53,951 nt of DNA from positions 22,057 to 76,007 of the forward strand of contig FR881271.1 of assembly GCA_000434735.1 (NCBI GenBank), read 5' to 3'. The notes beneath the pieces are model-generated. The model saw nothing but the letters and a program-made list of their open reading frames with translations, had not been told where the DNA came from and did not search any database. Below, one piece after another: positions 1-7,368 of the stretch (the stretch's first letter is position 1; every line of letters starts with the position of its first letter). The position numbers and the translations under genes were made by a program. Origin of the DNA: Bacteroides sp. CAG:530. GTDB taxonomy: Bacteria > Bacteroidota > Bacteroidia > Bacteroidales > Bacteroidaceae.

Positions 1-1116
1 AGGAATACGGCGGTCTTGCAGAAAACGGGCATTGTTCATCGCTCCATGATCGGCACTGAGGAATACCAGATAATTGCCTTTGCCAACCTTTGCATCGAGA
101 TATGACAGAAAATCGGAAATCGCCTTATTCAGACGCAGATACGTATCTTCGGTTTCTACAGCGTGAGTTCCTACCTGATGACCAATATAGTCGGTACTTG
201 AGCAACTTATCGCTAATAGATCTGTTTCGTCATCAGCTCCAAGCTGCTCTCCGTCGATAGCAGCCTTTGCCATATCGAACGTCAGCGAGTTGCCGAATGG
301 AGTGTTTCTGATAATGTTATAACCAGATTTCTTATACAGCTCCGGAAGATTGAGTGGGAGTGTAGCCTTTACCCCTTTCTTTATTCCGGCTTCGTATTCA
401 TTTTCGTCGGAAGTGCTTTCTGTGTATGTGTCTTTAGGATAAAGCGTATTCCATTTTTCTGACAGATAATGCTCGGGGAGCTTCTTGCTATTGAATACTT
501 CAACCCATTTGGGCAACTGATTCATATAATAAGTGCTAGTAATGAAATTTCCCGATTTATCGTCGAACCAAAACGCTCCGTCGGGATTGTGTCCGGCAGG
601 GAGAATAGAAGCTCGGTCTTTAAGAGCTACGCCCACTACTTTGGCACGTCCGTTCGAAGCGATTTTCATCTCGTCACCTATGGTAGTTACCCACAAATTC
701 CTTGGCGACATGAGTCCAGCTTCGCTGTTAGAACCTACCGGCTTAACCGTATCGTCGTCGGTGCAATACACTTTTTCCCCGTTTTTTACGAAATTGTTTC
801 CTGCTATGCCATGAATAGACGGAACGCTACCCGTATAGATGCAAGTATGTCCGATGGCAGTTACAGAAGGCACATACGGAATCACGGTATTCTCGCATGA
901 GAAACCCTCGTTGAGCAATCGCTTGAAACCGCCGTCAGTATAACGTTTTTGATAGCGATATAAATAATCCCAACGCATCTGGTCGATTACTATGCCCACC
1001 ACAAGCTTAGGTCGTTTCACGCCAGTTGCACTTGCTTGTTGCGCAGAGACAGAATAGATAGAACAGCATCCTAAGAATGCCATCATAATGAAATTAGAAA
1101 TCTTAGTCGTCTTCAT
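1..1116 (-). CDS. PafA-type alkaline phosphatase, partial (3' end outside window)
   Basis: Reading the minus strand from the ATG at 1116 gives 372 codons without a stop, running off the left edge; family members are near 540 aa, so about the C-terminal third is missing. A hydrophobic signal peptide ending in VSAQ is followed by GIVIDQMRW (first metal Asp), AIGHTCIYTG with the likely Thr nucleophile near residue 91, STDYIGHQVG (Asp/His zinc ligands) and FLSADHGAMN (Asp-His pair). These match the phosphate-irrepressible PafA group of the alkaline phosphatase superfamily: a periplasmic phosphomonoesterase. A TAnnTTTG-type -7 element (1143-1150, minus) lies just upstream. It is divergent from the phosphodiesterase at 1387; together the two could release phosphate from lipid-derived phosphodiesters, which is inference from position. 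Confidence 0.9.
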   Translation of the reverse strand, partial: MKTTKISNFIMMAFLGCCSIYSVSAQQASATGVKRPKLVVGIVIDQMRWDYLYRYQKRYTDGGFKRLLNEGFSCENTVIPYVPSVTAIGHTCIYTGSVPSIHGIAGNNFVKNGEKVYCTDDDTVKPVGSNSEAGLMSPRNLWVTTIGDEMKIASNGRAKVVGVALKDRASILPAGHNPDGAFWFDDKSGNFITSTYYMNQLPKWVEVFNSKKLPEHYLSEKWNTLYPKDTYTESTSDENEYEAGIKKGVKATLPLNLPELYKKSGYNIIRNTPFGNSLTFDMAKAAIDGEQLGADDETDLLAISCSSTDYIGHQVGTHAVETEDTYLRLNKAISDFLSYLDAKVGKGNYLVFLSADHGAMNNARFLQDRRIP

Positions 1117-1142
1117 TGAATACTAAATAGTTTTTGTCGGCA

Positions 1143-1150
1143 CAAAAGTA
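1143..1150 (-). promoter_or_regulatory. Bacteroidetes -7 element, phosphatase promoter
   Basis: TACTTTTG on the minus strand matches TAnnTTTG and ends 26 bases before the ATG at 1116. I see no clear -33 TTTG at the right spacing. Confidence 0.5.
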
Positions 1151-1296
1151 TTCAAGGCACGTTACAACGCTGTTACAAATGTGTTAAGCGGAGAATAAGA
1201 AACTACACCTTATTTATATAGCTACATGAGCTAATCCCTTTTTAAGCTTTTACCCTTTCTTCATAAAATAGAAACCTCGATGTAATATGCTCCATC

Positions 1297-1304
1297 TACT
1301 TTTG
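1297..1304 (+). promoter_or_regulatory. Bacteroidetes -7 element, phosphodiesterase promoter
   Basis: TACTTTTG followed by CGG matches TAnnTTTG and lies about 80 bases before the ATG at 1387. The rest of the 1117-1386 spacer holds no gene. Confidence 0.5.
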
Positions 1305-1386
1305 CGGCAGAAATCATTATGGCATGGTTTTTGAATCATTGATGTTTAAGATAGGATTTTAAAACAAGTAAATTAAAGATACAATT

Positions 1387-2145
1387 ATGAAAAGATTAAT
1401 CGTTTATGTTATGCTGTTGATGGGAATTGTTCTTCCGTCTATAGCTAAGAATAGAGCGCCGCAGGTGATAGCGCACAGAGGATATTGGAAAACCGAAGGT
1501 TCTGCCCAGAATTCTATTTCTTCTTTGCAGAATACTTACAAGATTGGGGTATACGGCTCAGAATTCGATGTACACATCACACGTGACGGAGTGGTAGTGG
1601 TATTTCATGATGACGACGTGGAAGGCATTAAGATAGAGAATGCCAACTATGCTGACATTAAGGATAAGCGACTGAAGAATGGCGAGGCTATACCTACGCT
1701 GAGCGAGTATCTGGAAGCGGCTAAACCGTTGGGCAATATGAAACTCATACTCGAAGTTAAGGTACATGTACAGAAGAGCGATGAAGACCGTTGCATAGAC
1801 GCAGCTCTGAAAATGGTAAAAGAGGCTGGGTTGGAAAGCAGGACTGAATACATCTCTTTCAGTAAACACGCTTGTGATTACATCGTGCGTAACCTTCCCG
1901 GAGCTAAGGTGTCTTATCTTAGCGGCGACCTCTCGCCACTCCAGGCAAAGGAAGCCGGCTATACTGGCATCGACTATAATGACAAGGTATTCAAGAAGAA
2001 TCCGTCATGGATTAAAGAGGCCAAGAAGCTTAACCTTGTCACCAATGTATGGACGGTGAACGATTTGAAAGAAATAAAACAATTCTTCAAGCAGGGTATA
2101 GACTACGTTACGACTAATGAGCCTGAAAAAGCCAAGGCTTTATAA
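1387..2145 (+). CDS. Secreted glycerophosphodiester phosphodiesterase (GDPD family)
   Basis: A 252-aa protein with an N-terminal signal peptide (hydrophobic residues 4-20). It hydrolyses glycerophosphodiesters to glycerol-3-phosphate and an alcohol, likely in the periplasm. Family motifs are intact: HRG at 30-32 with the following N of the H-R-G...N signature, the metal pair E59/D61 in SEFDVH, catalytic H74 in FHDD, LEVK with the metal Glu, and WTVND near the C terminus. Length is normal for the family. It stands alone with its own promoter-like element upstream and a strong hairpin terminator 21 bases after the stop. The start is the only ATG that keeps the signal peptide. Confidence 0.93.
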   Translation: MKRLIVYVMLLMGIVLPSIAKNRAPQVIAHRGYWKTEGSAQNSISSLQNTYKIGVYGSEFDVHITRDGVVVVFHDDDVEGIKIENANYADIKDKRLKNGEAIPTLSEYLEAAKPLGNMKLILEVKVHVQKSDEDRCIDAALKMVKEAGLESRTEYISFSKHACDYIVRNLPGAKVSYLSGDLSPLQAKEAGYTGIDYNDKVFKKNPSWIKEAKKLNLVTNVWTVNDLKEIKQFFKQGIDYVTTNEPEKAKAL

Positions 2146-2166
2146 AACTGAATGTAAATAAGTAGA

Positions 2167-2212
2167 AAGGTTGCCAGCTCCTAAGCGTAGGAATTGGCAA
2201 CCTTGTTGTTTT
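2167..2212 (+). terminator. Rho-independent terminator after the phosphodiesterase
   Basis: A perfect 10-bp stem AAGGTTGCCA (2167-2176) / TGGCAACCTT (2195-2204), with extra TCCTA/TAGGA pairing inside the loop, is followed by a T-rich tract. Confidence 0.85.
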
Positions 2213-2281
2213 GATATTGAATATTGCTTCTTAGAATGACTACATTATCCAGACGGCGGTAGTATTGTAGCCTCAGTAAGA

Positions 2282-2395
2282 AAACATTGCTATGGTTCAA
2301 TTAACACATCGCAATGTTTCACTTGAACCATCGAATTCTTTTTTTTAATCATCGCAATGTTTTTTCACCACTTCCAGAAGGTGCTGTAGAGCCGG
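2282..2395. repeat. Dispersed hairpin / 22-bp tandem-unit element, copy 1
   Basis: A hairpin (AAACATTGC-T-ATG at 2282-2294 against CATCGCAATGTTT at 2307-2319) leads into degenerate tandem ~22-bp units starting ATCGCAATGTTT or ATCGAATTCTTT, then a tail (CCAGAAGGTGCTGTAGAGCC). Copies 2 and 3 are at 17878-18010 and 45640-45782. This copy sits between the convergent phosphodiesterase and DNA alkylation repair genes. No transposase or known repeat family is recognised. Confidence 0.75.
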
Positions 2396-2430
2396 TTTCT
2401 GTTTAATAGTTCTATTTCCCGTTTCCACCA

Positions 2431-3111
2431 TTATTTTATCTTCAAGCTCCGCAGATACTCCTTCTGCTCGGGTGATATTCTGTAGCTCTCTATTGACTTT
2501 TGGATAGTCTTGTTGTGCGTCCATGGAGCAAGGCGTTTTTGTTCGATGTAAGGAATCGTCGCTTCCCATTGCTTGGCAAGGGCTGTAGCAAAGAACCATG
2601 CCACCATCATTTTTACATAATACTCATCGCTCCTTACTGATGCAGGAATTTCAAGATACTCTGTTTTGAATTCCTTATCAAGGTAATGGGTCATAAGCGT
2701 CTCTATCCCAAAACGGCAAGTATAAACGTGTGACGATTGGCTCCAAGTCTTAATCTTCGCTAATAATTCCTCTTTGTGTTTGGCAAACACCTTGGGCGAC
2801 ATAATGTCGCAAACCGCCCAGTTGTCTACGTATGGCAGAAAGCGGTCTGTAAGGCGGATGCATTCTTCGTAGTCCTTAATTTGAGAGATAAGAAGTCCGT
2901 GAAGCATATTCTCATCGTAGTATTCGTGAGGCAACTGTTGAAAGAAATACTTGCATTCCGCCTCCTTTGCAAATTCTTTTGCGAACTTGCGCAGCACAGG
3001 CACACGGATGCCTATGAAACTGTCTTCTGGCACACCCGGTGTCAGCTTGGCTTGAAAAGCAGCGTACTGCTTATCCTGCAGAGCGGATAGTCTATCTTGA
3101 AGTGGTGTCAT
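2431..3111 (-). CDS. DNA alkylation repair protein (AlkD-like, HEAT-like fold)
   Basis: A 226-aa protein of the DNA_alkylation family (AlkC/AlkD-type DNA glycosylases that excise alkylated bases with an all-helical HEAT-like repeat fold). Conserved stretches seen are FIGIRVPVLRKFAKE near the N terminus, YVDNWAVCDIMSPKVF in the middle and RFGIETLM with VKMMVAWFFATALAKQW further on, as in this family. The start is the ATG giving MTPLQDRL; a TTG 15 bases upstream is less likely because it would overlap the stop of the preceding yccF frame. It is the last gene of a minus-strand run from 5716. The exact base specificity cannot be told from sequence. Confidence 0.88.
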   Translation of the reverse strand: MTPLQDRLSALQDKQYAAFQAKLTPGVPEDSFIGIRVPVLRKFAKEFAKEAECKYFFQQLPHEYYDENMLHGLLISQIKDYEECIRLTDRFLPYVDNWAVCDIMSPKVFAKHKEELLAKIKTWSQSSHVYTCRFGIETLMTHYLDKEFKTEYLEIPASVRSDEYYVKMMVAWFFATALAKQWEATIPYIEQKRLAPWTHNKTIQKSIESYRISPEQKEYLRSLKIK

Positions 3112-3115
3112 AAAA

Positions 3116-3524
3116 TTAAAATCCAAACATCACGTCTTTGCCGAATGGCGCAAGCGAAAGCCCTGCCATCTTGAAGTGTTGCTTTCCCCATGGAATACCG
3201 ATAATTGTAATGCATAGTAGCAAGCCAAATAATATATGCATGCACCAAGCCCACAATCCTCCGAAAATCAGCCAAAGCAGATTCAGCGGGATGCGTATAC
3301 AACCCATCGGACTGTCCGTGTCTACAACGGTAGAGCCAAAAGGCCATAGGCAGAGCAAGCCAATCTTGAATGTCTGTAAGGCAATTGGAATGCCGTTGAT
3401 AGTACATGCCAAAGCTTGGAATGCCGATGATAGTACATGCCAAAGCCAGACTGCCAGTGAAATAACCTATTGCGGCTTCGAGTCCGCCAAATAGCCACCA
3501 TATAATGTTACCCAGTATTTTCAT
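3116..3524 (-). pseudogene. yccF: YccF-family inner membrane protein, frameshifted by a 31-bp tandem duplication
   Basis: From the ATG at 3524 the frame reads MKILGNIIWWLFGGLEAAIG then GSLALACTIIGIP, as in YccF (DUF307) membrane proteins, and then goes out of frame. The second half, ALQTFKIGLLCLWPFG through LNLLWLIFGGLWAWCMHIL to a stop at 3116, is in another frame. The cause is visible: a 31-bp unit occurs twice in tandem (3385-3415 and 3416-3446) with one mismatch, and 31 is not a multiple of three. Removing one copy restores a full two-domain YccF. Function of the family is poorly known. It sits between the GNAT gene and the alkylation repair gene and is probably cotranscribed with them. 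Confidence 0.85.
3385..3446. repeat. 31-bp tandem duplication inside yccF
   Basis: Two adjacent 31-bp copies, each TTGGAATGCCG...CATGCCAAAGC, differ at one base (T or A after TTGGAATGCCG). They shift the yccF reading frame by one. Confidence 0.95.
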
Positions 3525-3527
3525 TTT

Positions 3528-4055
3528 CTATTCATTTTTTAGTGTTACGTACTTAAACACCTTGACCATATCCTTGTCGCCACCAACAAGTTGACTGCAT
3601 CTATTCAACATTCCTGTGTCTGTGAAGTCGCATTTCTCCATAACCTTCCCTGATGCAGGATTTCCGGTGAAGTGGTCTGCCCAGATGTTTTCGAAATGCT
3701 TAATATTAATGCAGTAGTCAAGCATCAACTTTAATGCTTCGGTGCAGATTCCTCTGTTCCAAAAAGGCTTTCCCATCCAGTAGCCAACCTCGCAGTCGTT
3801 TTCTCCTATAGGAATATTGCTGTTTTCATGATTGTAGTATCCTATGCAGCCGATAGCCTCGCCAGTCTCTTTCAACACAATCGCCCATGTCGTGTCATTA
3901 TTGAAGTAAGTTCGTATTATCTCCAGACTTTCTTCTGCTGACTTATGTGCCGGCCATCCTGCACGAGGCCCTACATCAGGGTCTGAAGCATACTTGAAGA
4001 GCACCTCTGCATCGGATTCTTGCCAACGGCGGAGTTGTATTCTTTCTGTCTCCAT
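3528..4055 (-). CDS. GNAT N-acetyltransferase (RimJ/RimL-like)
   Basis: A 175-aa acetyl-CoA-dependent acetyltransferase. METERIQLRRWQESDAE at the start, AIGCIGYY in the middle, EVGYWMGKPFWNRGICTEAL (acetyl-CoA-binding loop region) and ENIWADHFTGNPASGKVMEK near the end form the typical RimJ/RimL-type arrangement. The substrate, an amino group on a protein or small molecule, cannot be predicted. It is 4 bp downstream of the flavin reductase gene and 3 bp upstream of yccF, so it is part of the minus-strand operon. The ATG at 4055 fits the family N terminus. Confidence 0.92.
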   Translation of the reverse strand: METERIQLRRWQESDAEVLFKYASDPDVGPRAGWPAHKSAEESLEIIRTYFNNDTTWAIVLKETGEAIGCIGYYNHENSNIPIGENDCEVGYWMGKPFWNRGICTEALKLMLDYCINIKHFENIWADHFTGNPASGKVMEKCDFTDTGMLNRCSQLVGGDKDMVKVFKYVTLKNE

Positions 4056-4059
4056 CTGT

Positions 4060-4623
4060 TTATTTCAAAGTTTTGCCGTCAGAAAAAGCCTGTCCAACCT
4101 TGTCGCCCAACTGGATATAGCCATGGTGAATAGGGTCGAAGACAATCAGCTCCATCTTCTCCAAATCAGGATTTCCGTCTTCTGCCAAATACTTTTCATC
4201 CACAAGGATATTGACTATTTCGGCAACGAGGTAATAGCCGGTTTCGCTTTCATCATACTTCTCTTTGATGCGGCACTCTAGAGTCATCGGGAAATCTGTG
4301 AACACAGGAGCGTTAACCATTGTTGCCCTCTCGATAATCCATCCCGTTTTCTCCATCTTCTTCGGATCGTTCTTGGCAGAAACAATGCCCACGAAATCAG
4401 AAGCCACCATGGTTTTCTTGGTAGCGAAGGCAACGGTAAACTCGTCATTGTGTTTCAGGTTATCTGTCGTAGCGTGTGAACCCATGGAAATCATTATTTC
4501 CTTCATGTCCCATTGACCGCCCCAAGCGGCATTCATAGCGTTGGCGACTCCGTCTTTATTATATGTGCCGATAATCAACACAGGTTGTGGCACAACCCAC
4601 GGTTTTGGTGCAAAACTTTTCAT
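4060..4623 (-). CDS. Flavin reductase family protein (FMN-binding split barrel)
   Basis: A 187-aa protein with the flavin-reductase-like split-barrel pattern: PQPVLIIGTYNKDGVANAMN at the N terminus, then AWGGQWD, ISMGSHATTDNL, FTVAFATKKTM, and FVGIVSAKNDPKKMEKTGW. Members bind FMN and reduce flavin or another acceptor with NAD(P)H, or simply bind flavin. No signal peptide, so cytoplasmic. It lies 12 bp after the 77-aa gene and 4 bp before the GNAT gene. Confidence 0.9.
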   Translation of the reverse strand: MKSFAPKPWVVPQPVLIIGTYNKDGVANAMNAAWGGQWDMKEIMISMGSHATTDNLKHNDEFTVAFATKKTMVASDFVGIVSAKNDPKKMEKTGWIIERATMVNAPVFTDFPMTLECRIKEKYDESETGYYLVAEIVNILVDEKYLAEDGNPDLEKMELIVFDPIHHGYIQLGDKVGQAFSDGKTLK

Positions 4624-4635
4624 ATGCTTCGTTTT

Positions 4636-4869
4636 TTATATTGTTATCAATTTATTCAGCTTATCCTCTCTGATTATCTTCGGCTGGGCCTTGCCTGCAA
4701 GAATGAGAATCTTCTTGCCGTCGCGATAGATGTGTAGCTGGCGTGAGCGAACTACGGCAGTTAGCTCTTCATCATCTTGTATGGCTTGCCAGATAGGATG
4801 ATATACTCCATCTGTATCAAAAAGCTTTTTTTGAAGATGCGAGCAGAGATTGGTTGTATCAATATTCAT
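4636..4869 (-). CDS. Short protein of unknown function, possibly a fragment
   Basis: A 77-aa reading frame with an ATG start, beginning MNIDTTNLCSHLQKKLF and ending KIIREDKLNKLITI. The composition is soluble, with no signal peptide or membrane segment. The start resembles the N-terminal part of larger hypothetical proteins, so it may be a remnant, but I do not recognise a family. It is between the DUF1294 and flavin reductase genes in the same orientation with short gaps (28 and 12 bp), which supports expression as part of the operon. Confidence 0.5.
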   Translation of the reverse strand: MNIDTTNLCSHLQKKLFDTDGVYHPIWQAIQDDEELTAVVRSRQLHIYRDGKKILILAGKAQPKIIREDKLNKLITI

Positions 4870-4897
4870 AGACTTCTTTTCTTGAAACTTCTTTTTG

Positions 4898-5167
4898 TCA
4901 GTAATTCATGTGCAGATACATCATTGCTGCAATTTGTATCAGCAGAATAGCAGGAACGCCATATTTGAATTTCTTGTGCATAGTTTTATGATGCCAGACT
5001 CGCATTCCCGTCCATGCCCCGATGCTTCCTCCAAGAACAGCCAACATCAAGAGCGTGGCTTCCGAAATGCGCCACTTGGCTTTCTTAGCCTTGTATTTGT
5101 CTATGCCGTACACTATGAATGCAACAGCGTTGATGATAATAATATAGTAGGCGAGAATATTATGCAT
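4898..5167 (-). CDS. DUF1294 small membrane protein
   Basis: An 89-aa protein with a hydrophobic N-terminal segment, the YGIDKYKAKKAKWRISE motif followed by LLMLAVLGGSIGAWTGM and the HHKTMHKKFKYGVP motif typical of DUF1294, then a C-terminal hydrophobic segment. Function is unknown; it is predicted to sit in the inner membrane. Length is normal for the family. It is the second gene of the minus-strand run, about 60 bp after the exonuclease gene. Confidence 0.88.
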   Translation of the reverse strand: MHNILAYYIIIINAVAFIVYGIDKYKAKKAKWRISEATLLMLAVLGGSIGAWTGMRVWHHKTMHKKFKYGVPAILLIQIAAMMYLHMNY

Positions 5168-5227
5168 AGTGTTTATAATGGATGAATTTGTACTATTTAT
5201 GTCTACCTTTCTACCCGCTATTATACG

Positions 5228-5716
5228 TTACAGTATTTGCAATGCTATAGCGGCGCAAGCTTCAGCATCAGCCATGGCGTGGTGATGGCTTGTTAAATCA
5301 TATCCGCAGCGTGCGGCTATAATGTCGAGATTGTGACGACCTTCTGGCCAGACTTTACGCGAAGCTACACAAGTACAGTAGAATTCATAATCTGGATAGT
5401 CCATCTGATAAACGTGGAATACGGCTTTAAGGCAACTTTCATCGAATGCCTTATTGTGCGCTACCAACGGGAGACCTGTAATCTTAGGCTCTATCTGCTT
5501 CCATACTTCAGGAAAAATAGGAGCGTTCTCTGTATCGGAAGCGCAAAGACCATGAACCCGGCTGCACCAATATTTGTAATATTCTGGTTCGGGCTTGATG
5601 AGTGAGTAGAACTTATCTACTATATCACCGTCTTTAACAATTACTACACCAACAGAGCAAACTGATGAACGCTCGTTGTTGGCTGTTTCGAAATCTATTG
5701 CTGCAAAGTTTCTCAT
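5228..5716 (-). CDS. DEDDh 3'-5' exonuclease (DnaQ/epsilon-like)
   Basis: A 162-aa protein with all DEDDh exonuclease motifs: AAIDFETAN (Exo I, D and E), LVAHNKAFDESCL (Exo II, D) and HHHAMADAEACA (Exo III, H and D). It removes nucleotides from 3' ends of DNA or RNA by a two-metal mechanism. It is a stand-alone catalytic domain without polymerase, BRCT or GIY-YIG parts, on the short side for the family. It is the first gene of the minus-strand operon, with a promoter-like TATCTTTG at 5812-5819. Confidence 0.92.
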   Translation of the reverse strand: MRNFAAIDFETANNERSSVCSVGVVIVKDGDIVDKFYSLIKPEPEYYKYWCSRVHGLCASDTENAPIFPEVWKQIEPKITGLPLVAHNKAFDESCLKAVFHVYQMDYPDYEFYCTCVASRKVWPEGRHNLDIIAARCGYDLTSHHHAMADAEACAAIALQIL

Positions 5717-5811
5717 AGGTGTTTACAACATTACTGCAGCCTACCGTATCTTGTTTAAGATTGAAGATACACTAGGGCGTTTAATCCTTATCAAACTTAA
5801 TATTCATGAAG

Positions 5812-5819
5812 CAAAGATA
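5812..5819 (-). promoter_or_regulatory. Bacteroidetes -7 element before the exonuclease operon
   Basis: TATCTTTG on the minus strand matches TAnnTTTG and lies about 95 bases upstream of the ATG at 5716. Confidence 0.5.
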
Positions 5820-5881
5820 GCCTTTTAGTAGTATCCATAAAAGTCGGATATCAAAAAAGAATTTATTATTCAATAACAATA

Positions 5882-6056
5882 ACGCCACAAAAAACTACGT
5901 TATTCCTAGATTTTACTATGAAAAACACAGTTTTGAAAACATGAACCAATTTGAACTTGTGGCGCTATGTTTTAATTTATTCCTTTGCTATAGAAAAACA
6001 AAGAGATGTATAAATAACTAAAAACATAAGCGATATGGTTTACCGTAGCGCCACAA
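5882..6056. repeat. Three GCGCCACAA-like sites upstream of the accessory operon
   Basis: ACGCCACAA at 5882-5890, TTGTGGCGCTA at 5957-5967 and its exact reverse complement TAGCGCCACAA at 6046-6056 lie in the AT-rich 352-bp spacer; the last ends 12 bp before the ATG at 6069. They may be operator sites for the operon. The rest of this spacer holds no gene. Confidence 0.55.
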
Positions 6057-6068
6057 AAGTATTAAGTT

Positions 6069-6731
6069 ATGGCACAACTTGTTGATTTAGTCAAGGAGGA
6101 TATATTTGAATTCTTGAAGAAGAATGAAGAGTTGCTGTTTAATGAGCGTGATTTCCAGATGCACCTTGCCATATGGCTTCGAAGTTCGGCAAATCACTAT
6201 GATGATGTAGATGTAGAGTACTATGTGCCGTGGCAGGAACTCGAAAACTACATTTGGGAGAGTGAGTTGCGACTGGATATCGTAGTCATGAAAAAAGGCG
6301 AATATTGCCCAGTTGAGTTGAAGTACAAGACCAAGAAAGTGGAGCGAAAAATCTCTCGTTTTGATGAAATGCTTAGCGAGAAGGTTATTGTAATGAAGAA
6401 TCAAGGCGCTCAAGATTTGGGAATGTATGATTTCTGGAAGGATGTGCGTAGAGTGGAATTGGTTCGTAACCGCTTTGAAAAGGTAAAGAATGGCCTGGCG
6501 GTTTTTGTCACTAACGATGCTTCCTATACCAAAGTCGGCAGACAAACATCGAACAACTACTTATTAAACATGGCCGATGGCGATCATTCTCCTATTAAGC
6601 ATTGGCAAGACGAGAATAGTTCGTGTGCCAAAGCGCACAAGTCTTTTGAAGTTGAACATACTTATAACATCAAGTGGCATCAGAAGACAGTAGATGGAGT
6701 AGAATTTTATTATTGTATAGTAACAATTTAA
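6069..6731 (+). CDS. PD-(D/E)XK nuclease superfamily-like protein
   Basis: A 220-aa protein with no signal peptide. The N-terminal part has a conserved-looking NERDFQMHLAIWLR helix; the segment ELRLDIVV (D70) followed 12 residues on by PVELKYKTKK (E83-x-K85) is the classical PD-(D/E)XK core: Asp, then Glu-x-Lys on adjacent strands. That predicts metal-dependent nucleic-acid cleavage, though some members are inactive or bind other partners. The C-terminal third (GLAVFVTNDASYTK, then a His-rich stretch) is not recognised. First gene of the accessory operon, 13 bp before the next. It shares no obvious homology with restriction systems, so the target is unknown. Confidence 0.65.
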   Translation: MAQLVDLVKEDIFEFLKKNEELLFNERDFQMHLAIWLRSSANHYDDVDVEYYVPWQELENYIWESELRLDIVVMKKGEYCPVELKYKTKKVERKISRFDEMLSEKVIVMKNQGAQDLGMYDFWKDVRRVELVRNRFEKVKNGLAVFVTNDASYTKVGRQTSNNYLLNMADGDHSPIKHWQDENSSCAKAHKSFEVEHTYNIKWHQKTVDGVEFYYCIVTI

Positions 6732-6744
6732 AAACTTAAAAACT

Positions 6745-6951
6745 ATGGCAAAGAAATCAGTAACTGCAGGCGAGTATGTATTGTCTGTATTGGAAAGCGG
6801 AAGTATTGAAGTTTATCGTAAATACGATAATGTAAAAGGTGCACTTCGTGAAGTTGCAGAGAAAGAAGGCTTTGAGTACGACCCAAATTGGACAACACGC
6901 CAGTTTGGCTCTAAGTTGATAGACTTTCTTAAAGAGAAACAAGGTGAATAA
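6745..6951 (+). CDS. Small conserved-looking protein (68 aa), unknown function
   Basis: Reads MAKKSVTAGEYVLSVLESG at the start, with a helical middle (KGALREVAEKEGFEYDP) and NWTTRQFGSKLIDFLKEK at the end. The Trp and aromatic pattern and the winged-helix-like spacing suggest a small folded domain, but I do not recognise a family. It is embedded in the accessory operon, 13 bp after the nuclease-like gene and 31 bp before the 104-aa gene. Confidence 0.7.
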   Translation: MAKKSVTAGEYVLSVLESGSIEVYRKYDNVKGALREVAEKEGFEYDPNWTTRQFGSKLIDFLKEKQGE

Positions 6952-6982
6952 TATTATAGGTTAACCAATAAAAATTAAAATT

Positions 6983-7297
6983 ATGGCAGAATTTACATTG
7001 GATAGCCGTTTAAAGGTTAAGACTTTGAAGGCTACTTTTAAGGAAAACTTTGGTGCAACTCTTCGCGTATATAAGAATAAATCTTGCAAGGGTGCATTTG
7101 CTGATGAAAATGCAACTTTGGCTTCAATCCGCGCAGAAGGTGCGAAGGGCGGTTCTTTCGCAGTGAAGGGTAATATGCAGGTTGGCAATTTTGAAAAGAA
7201 AGTTGCCGAGTTGTACGGCATCGGTGTTCAGGTAGCAGACAAGGCTGATAGCAAGTTGGCCGACAACAGCATCACACTTGCTGCTGCAGGAAAATAA
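6983..7297 (+). CDS. Small protein (104 aa), unknown; weak beta-grasp resemblance
   Basis: Starts MAEFTLDSRLKVKTLKATF, continues EFGATLRVY-like text (ENFGATLRVYKNKSC), AFADENATLASIR, then a helix FEKKVAELYGIGVQV and ends KLADNSITLAAAGK. The helix, GI turn and L-x-D-N-x-T-L end recall ubiquitin-like beta-grasp proteins, but this is an impression from pattern only. No signal peptide or membrane segment. It is followed by a perfect hairpin (7309-7338) that separates it from the 52-aa gene. Confidence 0.7.
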   Translation: MAEFTLDSRLKVKTLKATFKENFGATLRVYKNKSCKGAFADENATLASIRAEGAKGGSFAVKGNMQVGNFEKKVAELYGIGVQVADKADSKLADNSITLAAAGK

Positions 7298-7308
7298 TAA
7301 CCTATACA

Positions 7309-7338
7309 TATATATGGGGTTTAACCGCCCCATATATA
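7309..7338 (+). promoter_or_regulatory. Intra-operon hairpin (11-bp stem)
   Basis: TATATATGGGG (7309-7319) and CCCCATATATA (7328-7338) form a perfect stem with an 8-base loop. No T-run follows, so it looks more like an mRNA processing, stability or attenuation element than a simple terminator. It lies between the 104-aa and 52-aa genes. Confidence 0.7.
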
Positions 7339-7368
7339 AAAAGTATTATCAATAAAGAGTAATATACC

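Noticed and set aside
469..900. Plus-strand reading frames (143 and 93 aa) inside the phosphatase gene
   Set aside because: They lie antisense to a coding region with intact family motifs and have no signal or domain of their own.
2345..2599. 84-aa minus-strand reading frame overlapping the end of the alkylation repair gene
   Set aside because: It is out of frame with the repair gene; only its last residues (in the repeat tail) are of interest and are reported as part of the element.
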